Source: Anopheles merus (lineage: Eukaryota > Arthropoda > Insecta > Diptera > Culicidae). From it: a stretch of 64,000 nt of DNA. Location: contig NC_054083.1 in NCBI RefSeq assembly GCF_017562075.2, forward strand, positions 30,351,558 through 30,415,557, read 5' to 3'. The notes beneath the pieces were generated by a model. The model saw only the letters and a program-made list of their open reading frames with translations, had not been told where the DNA came from and ran no database searches. Made by a program: the position numbers and the translations under genes. Positions 49,084-62,199 of this stretch are shown here, piece after piece; within the stretch, counting starts at the first letter, position 1; each line of letters opens with the position of its first letter.

Positions 49084-50991
49084 GTATGAATTTTGTGGAA
49101 AATTTAAGGGAAACGCCAGCAACGAGGGGGCCAAACGGAGCCGGACGTACGTTTTGTATAACAGGTGGTTTTTTTACGCAAACCCCAGAAGGAAGCGTTC
49201 TTTATGCTGTGAAGTAGTTTTATGGTTTTTGGTTATGAATGGGTTGTTTGTTTGTTTTTTTTTTTTGAGAATTATTCGTAGGAAATGATTTCCATCTTTT
49301 TTGGGCGATAAAATTGTTTGGTGACATATTAGGAACATTTAAAAAAAAAACTCAGAGCGTTTTCATCGAACTTTTACTCGTTAGAAATTGGAAATTTTAG
49401 TCCAAAATTGGTTAGCTGCTCATGTAACACAATGTTTTTGATGTTGTTAAATGTTGGATCCAATATCGAGGCTCTTTAGCCGATATCGAAGTGATATTCG
49501 CAAAGATTTGGGCAGTTCAGTTCACGTGGGATACAATTTACCACCTTTCTATGTTATTCCCATTCCTATTTTAATCGATGTGAAATCACTTGCTGAGATA
49601 CACCTGGTACTCTTCTCGATTTTAATTGTGAATGCTTTCGAAGAACCCTTGAACGGTCTTCGTCTTTTAAAACAAGATTACCACTTTTAAACCCGTTAAA
49701 CCACTTCATGCTACAAGAGAACTTCAATTGGAACTACAAGAGAACTTGGATAGACTTTAGAACTACTAAGATTTTTAAACATGTTTCGACTTTGTGTTTT
49801 TCAATAGCTTGCCTGTGAAAAACGCTCGCACATACGCACAAAAAACAATTCCAATAATCGCTCTATTTCATTATTAAAAACAAAACAAAAAAAGAAAGTA
49901 TCTTCTAGTGCTTAATTGATTAAGTAAAGCGAAGGAAGCGCAGATTAAAAAGAAGCTTGAAAAGAAATCCCTGGGTCAATAAATGGTGCTGCTGCTGCTC
50001 CTAATCCTGCAAAATCCCTGCATTCCCCGGTGCGATAACAGGAGCAACGTAAGGGGTTTTGAATTTTCTTTCCCATTTTCCCGCACTCTGCGGCTGGCGG
50101 GACGGAAGGAGCCAGCAGCAGCAGCAGCAGTGTGTGTTAATTTTGTTTTGTTGGCACGGTCGGTCACTGTCTGGTTGATAATTTGTTTTGACGTCGTGGG
50201 GCGATTGTTGTTGTTGTGTTTTTCTTCTCGTTTTTGCTGCTATTTTGACTCTCAGACGATTCACTTTCAAAGTCCATTCACCGCTTGGCTTTGGCAGCTC
50301 GTTGCGGAGATGATTTGCAGATTTTGGGGCGACGCTGAGAGGAAAAGAAACATGTTGACCCCGTATGTTAGCTTCTGAGCTTGATGTCAAATCGAACGTG
50401 GTACGTCGTGTTCTTATCACAAACATATCAGTGTGTGACTCTTACGTGCCACAAGCGTGTCGTGTGTGTACAGTGTTTGCGTCATTAATAAAATATGTCC
50501 AAACACAAACAGCAGCGAAAACCATTTATTTAATGTCATCAAAATCAGCTCTCATTCAGCTTGTGCTGCATCGTCTGTGTATCTACAGCTTCTACCGTTC
50601 GATTTCCTTTGCTAGAATAGGCTTTAGTAAAGGAGGAAAAAATAGCCCGACAACCCTACCCATTATTGGGCCCGACGATCGCAACAGAGCACCAAAAGAG
50701 CGCCAGCATTTCAACGCAAATGTGGAGCGTCTGGCCGGGCTGTGGGTCGTGGCACAGCCTCTCCCCCTTTCGGTCGGTTAGCGATAAAGGCAATAAACGC
50801 TCCACCCAAGGGGGGGGAGCCCACTGCCTGCTGCCCGCGCCTGACTGTGTGTCTTCTTCGTCGGGTTCCGGGGCTGCGGTTTTTTCCATTCAAACTTCCC
50901 GCTCCCCTCCCAATCCCCTCCACGCCACATACTCACAAACACATCATCTTCTCACTTAAAACACCCCGCACCAAGAAGCACCAAGAAGGGA

Positions 50992-51049
<58 letters not shown>

Positions 51050-51954
51050 AGACGCGCAGTTGGTAGCGCAAGCCCAGACATAACAACAATGTTCTCACAA
51101 TCGGCGCGACGACGCGCAAACCATTCCGCCAGCTTCTTCTCTCCCTCACCTAATGGTGCTGTCTGGCTGATAAGGGGTGCGTCTGTGTCTGGACCCGTTT
51201 GCGCAATGGATCACGGTTGGACTTTGAATGAAGGGGGAAGCGGAGGGTGTGGAGGGCTGGGTGATGATGATCGGCGATAGCGTAGAAGAATGTTGCACCC
51301 CGGAAAGGCAGGTGGGGTAGCGCGTGTGGCTGAGGGATGGGGAAGAGGGGGAAGAGGGGCGGTTTGGTCTAGCCTACGATGGAGCGGTGTTGTGATAAGC
51401 GGGGGGGGGGGGGGGTAGGGGGGTTGAAGAAGGAATGGCTAGGTTTTTTTGCCGTCTACAGCAAGTGCTAATTGCTACCACCATTATTGTGCTCCTTTTT
51501 TTTCGCTATATCATTGAAATGGAGGAGGGAACAAAAAACGGGGCCGTTGGGGATTACCGTGCATTGGTATTTTAAATATCTGTTAGAAAGTGGGGATGAT
51601 CAATTTGTCAATGTTAGTTAAATGATTTGTCTGGTTCGGGGCAAACTTTTTGTGGGAAGAAGTTTTTAATGGAGAAGAAATTGACTTCCACTGGTAAGGG
51701 TTTACAGGTCTTCTTGGGATGCCATTGTGCAATAATTGCTTTAGTGTCCTTTGTTTACGTTGAATTGGATTGCTTCTTGGAAGCAACGTTTTCTCCGAAA
51801 TCACTGTGTTGTTATCTGTATGACGGAACAACGCTTTTCAAGTAACACGTGCTATCGATTCTGAAGAAGAGTATTGCGCAAACAACTCAAACTAGAAAGA
51901 AGGGGAAAGCGAAGCATCCGAATAATAGCGACGAAGACGTCTACATGTTGGGGC
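49084..51954. other. Non-coding stretch after the putative leader
   Basis: AT-rich at 49.25-49.97 kb and mixed thereafter. Contains AC repeats at 50996-51046 and a G run at 51401-51415. No frame has recognisable motifs. If the leader exon is real this is intron. Confidence 0.5.
50996..51046 (+). repeat. (AC)n microsatellite
   Basis: About 25 uninterrupted AC units. Confidence 0.96.
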
Positions 51955-52122
51955 CAGTTCCGTAGTACAGTCATCAACTCGTACGACTTGATAACTCATG
52001 CTCGTCATGGGCTTAATCCTCATATGGAACGTCTCCGGAATTTAGACTTGACTATCTGACTACGTGATACTGAATTAGTCTCAAAAGCTTTATATAGGTA
52101 ATTACGCCAAATAGAAAAAGAA
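51955..52122 (+). mobile_element. tRNA-related SINE copy (SINE200-like)
   Basis: A plus-strand head with an A-box-like GTAGTACAGTCATCAACTCG, then GTACGACTTGATAACTCATG, a diverged B-box-like GGGCTTAATCC at 52010-52020, a GACTTGACTATCTGACTACG block, AATTAGTCTCAAAAGC, and an A-rich end CCAAATAGAAAAAG. The head and middle closely follow the order of the Anopheles SINE200 family as I remember it, and the copy at 40905-41105 shares the same layout. Ends are approximate and no target duplication was identified. Confidence 0.65.
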
Positions 52123-52214
52123 CTTTTAAATGTTATACTGTTTACATTTAAACAATGTTTGAAAATGAGTGAGCCTTGCTTCGTCGTCCAGTTTACCTAT
52201 TACTATTACTATTA

Positions 52215-52260
52215 CAATTCATATTTAAGACTGAAGACGACCAGTCTTAAATATGAATTG
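52215..52260. repeat. Perfect 18-bp palindrome with 10-base loop
   Basis: The left arm 52215-52232 (CAATTCATATTTAAGACT) is the exact reverse complement of the right arm 52243-52260, with loop GAAGACGACC between. It is preceded by a short TATTAC microsatellite and lies about 90 bases after the SINE. No coding or terminator role is evident. Confidence 0.9.
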
Positions 52261-52655
52261 CTGTCAAACAGCGTTCAAAACACTTTTCAATGCACTTTTA
52301 CAGTACAGGTAGTTCCCGAGGAAGGCAGATTGACAGATATATTGGCATAAATTATACAGATTTGAACCTAATCCAATAATTAACTCAATGGCTAAGATTA
52401 CGGCATTGAATCAGAATTATACACATATTTAAAATATTTTGGCCGAGAAATGTGAAGATATCAGAGATTCGCAGTCTTAAATAATTGATCTTGGCACCCA
52501 GCATTTATCATTGGGAATGAAGATACAGTAGGCTCGTGAGTTACACGAATTCCTATATGTAGATATGGAGATATGTTATGTTTTAACGTTTTATGTGAAA
52601 TTTTGAAAAAAGGGAACAAATAGACAATTTTTTTATACTGAAACCATTCGTCTAA

Positions 52656-53078
52656 ATGATGAATTTGTTTAAAATAATCAAATGCTTAGCCAAACATATT
52701 TTGCGTCAAAATCACGATTTCGTTTTAACTGAATTTACGCACAGCTCCAAATTCTGGACATTAACCATGTTGCTATTCAATTTCTTCATATCCAGTCTTC
52801 ATATCCAGACTATGACACATTTTAATTTTACTACAACGCTACGATATTCTAGAATCAGTTTAGAGTGTATTTGGATCCCTAATGTAATGGTAAATCAATA
52901 TTTTACTAGAGGCATTGTTATCTGTTTTGTTTCAAAACAACTCCAAAGTAGTTTCCTCGAAACCTGGTTATCAGTAAGTCCGTCCGACCTGTCGGTTCAG
53001 GTGGACACCGACACTCAGTATTTAGTGTTCAGACTTGAAAAAAAGGTGCAGTGTGTGTATCCATTTGAAGTTAATTGA
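52656..53078 (+). CDS. Unidentified 140-codon frame in AT-rich DNA
   Basis: An ATG-initiated frame of 140 codons with no low-complexity composition, in AT-rich sequence where stop codons are frequent. I see no signal peptide, clear membrane segment or known motif, and residues near the start are hydrophobic or aromatic. A GTAAGT donor-like site occurs inside at about 52974. It may be a chance frame, a host exon or a remnant of an unrecognised element. Confidence 0.15.
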   Translation: MMNLFKIIKCLAKHILRQNHDFVLTEFTHSSKFWTLTMLLFNFFISSLHIQTMTHFNFTTTLRYSRISLECIWIPNVMVNQYFTRGIVICFVSKQLQSSFLETWLSVSPSDLSVQVDTDTQYLVFRLEKKVQCVYPFEVN

Positions 53079-54951
53079 CGTAATTTTGAGGCTGTCCGGA
53101 ATTGAATCAAAAACGTCCTCTGTATGACATAACCAACTCCTCTGCTGTTGGTTATCAAGCCAATTAGCCAATAGTAACAACTGTCATCTAGAACAACTCT
53201 CCTAGAAACAAAACTATTATATGGGCATGAAACAAAAAATTAAGACAGATAATTGGAAGCTTCTAGACCGCTTTTAGATTATTATAAACGGGTACGTTGC
53301 TCATTTAAAATCGCCCAGTCAGCGTTCTTTTTCATACGAGTGCTCCAAATAATCGAGGCAGCCTTTAGCACGAAGAAATGAAAGAATGCTGCGAGTGATG
53401 GCGATAAGCTTTTGGGGCGATTTAATAGGAAAAAACGGTTTGCTAAAACTAATAGCATTACTATTTTACTCTACCCACATACGTGCCCGTTTATTGTTTG
53501 TTGTTTTAAGTTATTTTTAAAAACATTTGAAATTAAACAAATGGGTTTACTAACATTGTCAGATATAATTGTGTTGCCAACTCCCCAACCCCTCGCAATT
53601 GTAACGAAAGTGTAGGCTTGTACGATTTTTTCCACTTTCCAGTTGAATTCCTTGAATTCACAATCACAACATTGCATTGGAAAATATCGATTTTCACAGT
53701 AAATGGGTCGCGCAAATTCCTTAGTAAACCAATAAGGTTCGTTGAAAAATGTTAACTGCGCTTCGAAGCACGCCACCACACCAACGCCCAAGGCCGAGTG
53801 AATGAATTTGTTGAAAATCCACTCATTCCACCGGAGAGCCGTGCAATTTGGAACTATGCGGCAGTGTGAGGCTTAAAAAAAACGAAACGACCGTAATAAA
53901 AAACCTACCAACGCCAGCTTTGGCGCCCATATGCCCTCGAACACAGTTGCAGCTATCCTGCGTTAATAATGCATAATTATAATTTTGCATCGTTTCTTGA
54001 AGCGTACTTACCGGGGAGCTTTTTTTCTGTGGTTGCTATTATGCGGGTGTCCTTGACCAGTTGCATTTGCTCGGGGGTGCCTAGTGGTGCAGGATTTTTT
54101 TTTTCTTCACAGAATTGCATCCGATAAGAGGCGCGAGCACACGACGAGGAAGCGTTGCTGCGAAGGCTGCAAGGCTGGTGCCGGTTGTAAGATATGACAG
54201 CGCTTTTTTGTGCGTTTCGCGTAATTACGCCGGACAATTAGGCCCTGCCGGTGGTAGGCTAAAGCCTTATGAAGTTCGTTTTATGTGAGCAACTATTTTA
54301 ATTGCAGTATCGCACAGTGTATGCTATTAAAGTAAGCGTATAGTTACATATTTGTACCCCATTTAAGGGTCAATTTGACACTTGTTGAGTAAAATCATTG
54401 CACCTGGACGTGCAGAGGCTGCGGTACGGTGGGTAAACTGTGCAGCTAGGTCATAAATCCATTTGCACATTTCTGTCCGAGGCGGCCGTTTCGCTCCATG
54501 CTTTAATTTTTATGATTTTTCCCGGTACAGAGCGATAGAGCGTCCCCCCCGCTGGTAGTCCCCTTTCGGTATCGGTCATCCAGTTCGGCAAACAGCAGAC
54601 GACCTTTGGGGTGGTTGTGGAGTTGTCGGAGAATGAGTTAGAGGAAGCAGCACAAGACAACATAGACACACTCAATCGAATGCCTTCGCCGAAGAAGGTC
54701 GTCCGTGATCATTTGGATTCCTCCAGCGGCGTTGGAGAGCAAAGCCCGCTTGCGATTCTGAAATGTCGTAAAATTTTACGACCTTATTCTTCCCTGCCCA
54801 GTCTCGGCGCTGTTTTTTCGTGGGGGATGGCAGACACGCCGCTTCTGGCAAGAGCATGGCAAAGTCGTTATAAATTCGCATCGGATGAGCATTTTATTGA
54901 AATTGCGATCCGAAGACATTCTGGCCAGCCTATCTGGCCATGATGGCATAC

Positions 54952-54977
54952 GTGTGTGTGTGTGTGTGTGTGTGTGT
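54952..54977 (+). repeat. (GT)n microsatellite
   Basis: About 13 GT units. Confidence 0.93.
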
Positions 54978-57951
54978 CAGCCAGTCAAAGGTTCGGGCCT
55001 GATAAAATAAGGGGTCCCTCCCAGCGTCTGGTCTCCCCGCATAACTCTCCCACCGAGCAACGAGCAAGGCCGAGACTTTTCAAACAGTTCCCCGACTAAC
55101 TTCATTTGCGCCGGTAAGGGTAAGCGTAAAAATAGAAAGAAGCTAATAGAAAGAGAAGGAGAGAGAAAAAGCCTTCTACCCAAAAGCCCAGGCTCTCGAC
55201 TCCGGGTTCTTACGGTGTCCTGCCTTTATCCTTGTTGCCACCGGCACATCGAGCCGATGTAAAAACGATGTCAACGACCTCTCGGTGTGCTTCAGTTTCG
55301 CTAATAAATGCCACCCACTAAATCTCCACCCGCTGGCAAGGGTTTGCACGAATACAGAGACACATCAGCCGCCCCAGAAACACCAACACAGACGCGTCTA
55401 GTCACATCCCTAGACCGGCAGTAACATAAACGCTGTCTCATGTTTTGCCACTAAAAAGAACCCAACGTTTTACTGTTTGTTTCTTCTAAACGGTCTGTGT
55501 GTGTGTGTGTTTTGGTGCAAACGTCTTGTACATAATTTTCCCTAGGCCTATGTTTTCCAGTTGGTTGAACTCGCACCGTGGGATGGACGCCACACGCGTG
55601 ACGTGGATTAAAAAAAAAAGAACAAACAATGGGGACATAAAAAGTGCCCTCCGTGTTGCTCCACACACTACTTCACATGTTGGTGTCGGTTGTTGTGGTA
55701 GTACGATGGCATCTATTTCTTCTTCGTTTTTTTCTCTCTGTCTCTCTCGCTCCATCTTATCGTTTGATTATGTTCTTAGCCTGTTTGTGCGCGTGTGTGT
55801 GTGTGCCAACTCCTTGGGCTTTGAGCCTATATTCGCGCCATTTACCAAAGGGGCCGTGCCGTCCTTCGCTCGATCCTTCGAATGGGCAGAATGGGAGAGG
55901 GTGACAGGTGACGGGAAAGGGATGGGGCGTTTGCATGGCATTACATTTCCTGCTTGCTGCGCCGCCTGCCGCTCACACACTCTCTGCCCTCTGCTTGCAG
56001 GAGGAAAAACAAAATCAACATAGCAAAACGGAAGCGAACGAAAAAAGTCAAAGTCCTTTTGATGACGTGTGAGAGAGAGAGAGATGGTACTGGGGCGAGG
56101 AGAGAAGAAGGAGGAAAAGCGGGCGCACACAATGGCCCGGCACACGGAGAATGTTCCGGTCAAAGTTGAAGGAACTTTGTACGTGAATAGGTTTTGTTGT
56201 TTAGTTTCTTTTCTTTTTTTTTTTTTTGTTGCCCTGAGAAGGAAAGGACTCGTTCGGTTTGTTGTTTGTTCACGCACTGCCCGAAACGGTCCAAAAGCGA
56301 GGAACAAATGGCAGCTTGTTGGTTTGTCGTGAAGAGAAGAGTGTTTGCCGGAGTTTCGAGAAGAATCACTAAAACAAATTGTATTTCTAGGATCTTTGCG
56401 TTAACAATTTGATGGAATCGAACAAAGTATTGTGCGGTAAAAAACAACATGTTACGTATTGATTCATAAGGTAATTCATAGACATGAGTTTAAGTTTAAC
56501 GGATTCCTGATATATCTTACCAATTTGTGTTACCCTGGCCTTTCTATATATTTTCAAACGGTCTATAACTCTGAATAGCTTCATTTTCCACCTACTGAAC
56601 ACCTCAAGAAACGCCATCTTCATCTCTTTCTGGCGGGAGTGGTTCCACAATCTTAATTTCTGATGCCGGCCCGTTCACTGCCAAGACACTGCTTTGCAAG
56701 TATTTATGAGGTGTAGTTTTTTTCCCTCTTCAAGAGCTCACCTAGGCACCGTTTAGACAAAAAAAGCAGACGATGTGAAAAAAATGGAGCTTAGTAAAAC
56801 TGGCCCCTAGCTTCATTTATCATCCACACCTTCCACGCGCTGCTGTCGTGCATCGAAAAGCGGTGGGCTTTGAAGCTGCGAGGCGGAGCGAGGAAAAAAG
56901 TACAGCAACGCATCAACCCTGGAAGGCTAGGGTAGGAAATTTTGCATTACAGTAGATGAGAAAGACGAGCAAGAGAGAAATAAGCCAACACCACGAAACA
57001 AGTCAATGTGAAACACCTGAGCCATGCATTTCCCTACTTCACCTTTCGTTGGTGCTTCGTCTTTTAAGTTTAGGTCCTAAAGAAGCTTTTTCCAACTCCA
57101 ACTGCAAAAAACTGCTTTTGATAACGAGTGTTCATCGTTAATTTTTAAATTTATTTATTTTTATTTCCTCATTTTGGAGGGATGAAGCACAAAAATGAGG
57201 CTCTAAAATTGTCACCTGCTGTTTAGCAAATTTACGGCCAATTTATATGACCGATCAAAACGAGCTCCGATGCTCCACAAACTACAGCTAGTTAGAAATC
57301 ATCACACCGGGATGGGGCGGGAGGACACTTGAATGCAGCTAATTAGGAATGCACGTCCGTCCCCAGGGCGGACGAAAACCAGTTTTCGGGCCAACCGTTT
57401 ATAGGCCTTTTTTATTGGAGGCTCGTGAATGGGATGCATGATTAACGGCTTCGACCAGGGGTTTATGTCGCGAATATCTGCAAAGAAAAAAGCTGCGCCA
57501 AATGAATGGTTTTTATGAGCAATTCAAGCGCGCGATGCGGTTTAAAACGCATCTTAAATCATGCCATAATGAGCAAACGAGGTCTTTAGCTCGAGAAAAA
57601 AGTATTCTTGATGGACGAAAAGTTAAAAAAACGTGAAGGAAAACATGTAAAACTAAGATTTTACCGTTTAATAGTATTTGAAATACGCACCGAAGCTAGA
57701 GAAAAGGCAAAGGTGTACTAAATGTCGCACCAGAACCAAGAGTCAACGATAAAGTACGTACAAAATCGTATCTCAGTCACTTTGTGTCCCTCTGACGTGT
57801 GGAATAGGAAGCGATGAATGAATTTCAAATCATTCCAAACATCGCACGATAATAAGCGAGACCGGGTGTCTCGTATACTGATAAGTGTGGGGAGGAAAGC
57901 AGTTTAAAAATATTCTGAAAATAAAACGAGCGCGTAAGAGCGTGTACGTAC

Positions 57952-58313
57952 CCAGCGCCGATGGCGAGAGGCACGGAGTCGCCAACTCCTACGCCGGACA
58001 CGAGCTGCTGGCCAAATTTGTCTACATTACAAATAGCAGACACCCGTAGAATGACAACTCTTTCCCCTTCCCCTAGGTACCACTCGTTTTTGAAGCTGGA
58101 AAGCGCTAGTGTTTGCCGCACGTTGTCCGTCGGCGATCGCGTTCCGATCGTGGCTTCATCACCTTCCGAACTCGGCTCCAGCCGGCTTCGAATGGGGTGA
58201 ATGACTTCTTCGATGTTCCTCCAGCTCTCTGCCAGATCACCACCATCGCCACCCTTTGGTTTGGGTGGTTCAAATTTTATGTGCAAAAAATTCGCGAACG
58301 AATCCATCATCAT
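57952..58313 (-). CDS. Candidate coding exon, product unknown (strand uncertain)
   Basis: A frame of about 120 codons without low complexity, starting at three consecutive ATGs (58305-58313; MMMDSFANFLHIKFEPP) and running through AESWRNIEEVIHPIRSRLEP and SFKNEWYLGEGERVVILRV to AIGAG. There it meets GTACGTAC, a good donor (exon end 57952, phase 2). G/C-ending codons are frequent, as in mosquito genes. I do not recognise the protein. The case is weakened because the opposite strand is also open: a plus frame 57961-58200 starts in good context (CGCCGATGG), and a strong plus-strand acceptor (CTTTCCCCTTCCCCTAG) lies just before 58076. One of the two may be real. Confidence 0.3.
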
Positions 58314-61300
58314 AGGCACAACAGCACAGGCAAAAAGCTTCGCTTGCCTCAGCCACCCATCCACCCAGGGTTAGTTATGCTGGTCGCCGCCGCCGCCGCC
58401 GCCTGCTGATTTCCCTCGCATTGGGCAGCAAAGTGGGCTGGAGATGGCAGGTTTTACTATTCGGACCGGTGTGTTTGAGTGTGTGTGTGTGTCTATGCCG
58501 GAGGCCGGTCGACATCCACTTCGCGAATCTCTTCGCGCATCTCGCCGTCTCCTATTATTCTCTCCGCTGAACAGGAACATGACGAGCCAGGTGAAGGGTA
58601 AGAGGAGAGGGGGGGGGCGGTTGCACAAGAGACCGGAGAAGCAGCTGGTGGTCTGGGCCACGTTTTTTTTTTTTTGCAGCATAGCATTACAAATGAGCAT
58701 TGGGTATATCGGTGAAGCAAGCCAAAAAAAAACGCTCGCACACACACACTACTCGCGGAATGGCAAATAGCGAATTGAATGGGAATAGGCAAAGCTGGCG
58801 TAGTGGCGAGTAAAAGCACACACCAACTAGAAGTCAAGAACCGTGACCGAGTCGTGGCCTTTTCTGCCTATTTCTAGCGGTGCGCTGGTGCGCGCTGCCT
58901 CATCAAAGGACTGTCGCTGGGTTGATGGGAGGGAAGTGCATGGTCTATCCCTTCCTACTACACCCGCTCAGCGGCGCTGGACTGCGTCACTACTAGCGCA
59001 CCGTGGAGTAGCAGCGCGTTCGTTGACATGTTCGCCAGCGAGAGTTGCTGCCGTACCGTGAGAGAAATAGTGTGTGTTTCGCGTTGTTTTTTTTTCTTCT
59101 TTTTGGGAACGGCGGATAAAAGAAAAGAAGCTTATTGTAGCTCTCTTTTTTCTGTTGTTGATTTTGGCGTTGGTTTGCGTTGATTGCGAATTTGGCATAA
59201 AAAGGTGTAAAAAGAGATGTAGTGTGGAAGAAGAAGCTCGTTTGGCAATCATTCGGAAAGGGCATGATAGTTTTAGGAGCGAGTGAATTTGCTCGACACA
59301 TCGAAGCAGAGGAGCTTTGCATTTGGTTTAGGCAAACGAGAACAAAAAATTAAAAAGTAAGAAAAAGAAATCGGTTGAAAATGCGAGGATTATTCTAAAT
59401 ACCGAAATAATTTTTAAACAAATTAATAAATCAGCACACAATGAACTAAACTTGAAACAAGTGGAATATGTAAGCTTCTCCATACGATAACTTCAAATTT
59501 TTATTGCTTATCTTCTTGCTCATCCAACACATGGCTTGGTGGTGTCGTGTGAAGCGCTTATTCTTACGCGTCATAGTTCAAGAGTTCAATTCTAAAATTG
59601 ACCACCACCACCAACTGTTCGTTGCGAATGTAATATTTGAAAACCTTTCTTATTTCCACCGTATGTTCAACAAAAACCGTACTAAAACATTGCTAGACAC
59701 AAAAAAGAAGGCACTATTTGGCATTGTTATACTAACACGACCCTAAAGAACAGAGAAGCAAAAGAGTAAAGTCTTGGAAAAGTTTGCTCAAAAACACATT
59801 GCAAAAGCTTACTGCGCTTTTGACCCCTTCTAAATCACACGTAACTCTTTTTTGTACAATCTTTCTCCACATTCGGTGTCGAAAGCACAGACGAAAAAAA
59901 AAAACAAACTAACTCTACCTCACCTACTTTGAGAGTACATTGTAAGCCTTGCCTCTATAGATAAAACATGCGCTGACAGCAGGAAACATACTACCCTTTC
60001 TACCTCCCGCTGAGTTCGTGCACAGGGCAATGAAAAAAATCCCTCAACTTGAAACAAAACTTTACCACAAACTGAAACAACCAAAAATTTACCTTCTACA
60101 TGGGTGTTTTTTTTTTGTTTTGGTCGGCCTCAGACGCGGTATCCAAGTTGCCGGAAGGGCTTACCCAACCGAGCTTACCGCTCAGAAGCTGTGCGCGCAG
60201 CCATGTGGACCCCATTTCGGCGCTGTCGACACGCAATCGAAACACCGAAATGCGCATATGTTTCAGCGCGCATTGACAACGGTCGGAAACCCTTGCTGCA
60301 ACAATGTTGTCGTCTCTAACCTGCACGAGAGAGCGGCCAGCAAAAGCAGCAGGATGTGAAAACGGGCAAACATGATTGCAGTCGGCGGAAAGGCCCCCTC
60401 GAATTAAGTCTAAGAAAAAGTTCAAACCTCCCCCCAAAAAAAAAAGGGGGAGAAAATGACAAGAGAAATCAGTCAGTGACCGTTTTATTGGATAATCAGC
60501 CTCCCCTGTTGGGAGTGTATGTCTTTTTTTTTTTGGTTCGGTTTTGTTTGTTTGTTGTTGCCCAATCTTACCGTCGTCTTCTCCCTTCGTATATAAGTGC
60601 AATGCGACGGCGGAGATTTGCGAAATTAGCGGTTCGTGTGATTGTATTCAACCCACCGTAATCCCCCATCTTCTTCAATGTCGGTTAGCTTTTCGTCAAT
60701 CAGCCAAATGTTTTCCTCTTTTCGGTGGATCGTCTTTCCAGCACGAAGAATGGATTAATGCGACAAAAAAAGAAAAGAAATGACACTATAATTCACTTCC
60801 AGAAGGTGCCAGAAGAATGCAATGCGAGATGACACTGCGTGCAACTATACTACTACTCCCCCGAGAGATGCATTTCGGGCCGGAGATGAAGAAATGTCAC
60901 CGTCGCGGCCACTTTTGGCCATGAACCCCACATGAGCACCGGGGCAATAGCGTGCGCCAACCGCAACGGATTGGACTAACAATTGCCGACAGAGTTTGAA
61001 ATGCCAGATGCAAAAATAAAATACACCGAAATCCGACCGACGGCCATCGGTGTTCCGGTGGGGTGGGGAGAGGGAGGGGAGGGGGTGATTTCGATCCTCC
61101 GGTGGTAACGAGTTTAATTGGATAAATGCAGTTTTTCGGCTGCAGCTTTTTGGATGCGAAGTTTGACCGCTTGCCTTCCTTCGTTCATTATTCACTTACG
61201 CAATGGAGCCGGTGACGTTCTGCAGCGGCTTGGATGTTGGTTTTTAGGGGGGCCGTTTGCGGCCAACAAACAGATGCAGTAGCAATTCTGGGAAGCTTTT

Positions 61301-61801
61301 CTAGTTGCATAATGCAACTCAATTATGCATTTAGCTGGAAAGCATTGGATTGTGCAATTTATTGTCTAATTTGTGGGGTATCAATTTTTTCACTTTGATG
61401 TTAGCAATAGTGGCTTAGAAACCAAAATTAAGGAAATTGTTTTGAATTCACATATTAGGATAGTTGAAAGCATAAAATCGATTCAACTGATAAAATAAAA
61501 AAATAAAATAAAAGCAGGTTCGTTGTCTGCTGTCTTTTATAAACTTTTTTCACTGCCACTTGCTTCTTGTGCAGGATACAAATTCTTTCTTGCCCTTAAA
61601 AAAACGAGCTCCCGGTACATGTGTCTGTCGCTGTCCGCAAAATAACAAACGACAATTTCTTCCCCCCCACCCCCGCACGCCCATCCTTTCTCTTCCCTTC
61701 ATCGCCCCGAGGTCTGGCAGCCATCTTTCCGGTCGACTAGCGACAGTTCGACAGATTTATTCCGCCGGCACCATTCCGGTTCTCCTTCCGTTGACCTGTC
61801 A

Positions 61802-61807
<6 letters not shown>
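58314..61807. other. Non-coding stretch
   Basis: No recognised gene. GC-rich at 58.4-59.05 and 60.1-60.3 kb and AT-rich at 59.3-60.05 and 61.27-61.55 kb. Contains a GCC run near 58386-58400, a G run near 58608, poly-T near 58665 and 60520, and an acceptor-like tract ending TTGTGCAG at about 61574. The frame after that acceptor runs into the GT tract and is not credible. Confidence 0.5.
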
Positions 61808-61855
<48 letters not shown>

Positions 61856-61868
61856 TGTGTGTGTGTGT

Positions 61869-61928
<60 letters not shown>

Positions 61929-61969
61929 GTGTGTGTGTGTGTGTGGTGTGTGTGTGTGTGTGTGTGTGG

Positions 61970-62060
<91 letters not shown>

Positions 62061-62087
62061 TGTGTGTGGTGTGTGGTGTGTGTGTGT

Positions 62088-62171
<84 letters not shown>

Positions 62172-62199
62172 TGGTGTGTGTGTGTGTGTGTGTGGTGTG

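Larger units (their letters stand above)
52261..57951. other. Mostly non-coding stretch
   Basis: AT-rich to about 53.8 kb, then GC-richer. Contains a 9-bp hairpin at 53129-53155, GT at 54952-54977 and a pyrimidine tract ending in CAG at about 55999 with a strong acceptor look but no clear exon. Frames at 54.5-54.94 kb are open on both strands without motifs. A 140-codon frame at 52656-53078 is listed separately. Confidence 0.45.

Noticed and set aside
59533..59617. tRNA-like layout with TTGGTGG ... GAGTTCAATTC ... CCACCAA
   Set aside because: The outer bases pair, but the T and anticodon stems do not fold; the pairing comes from GGT and ACC repeats.
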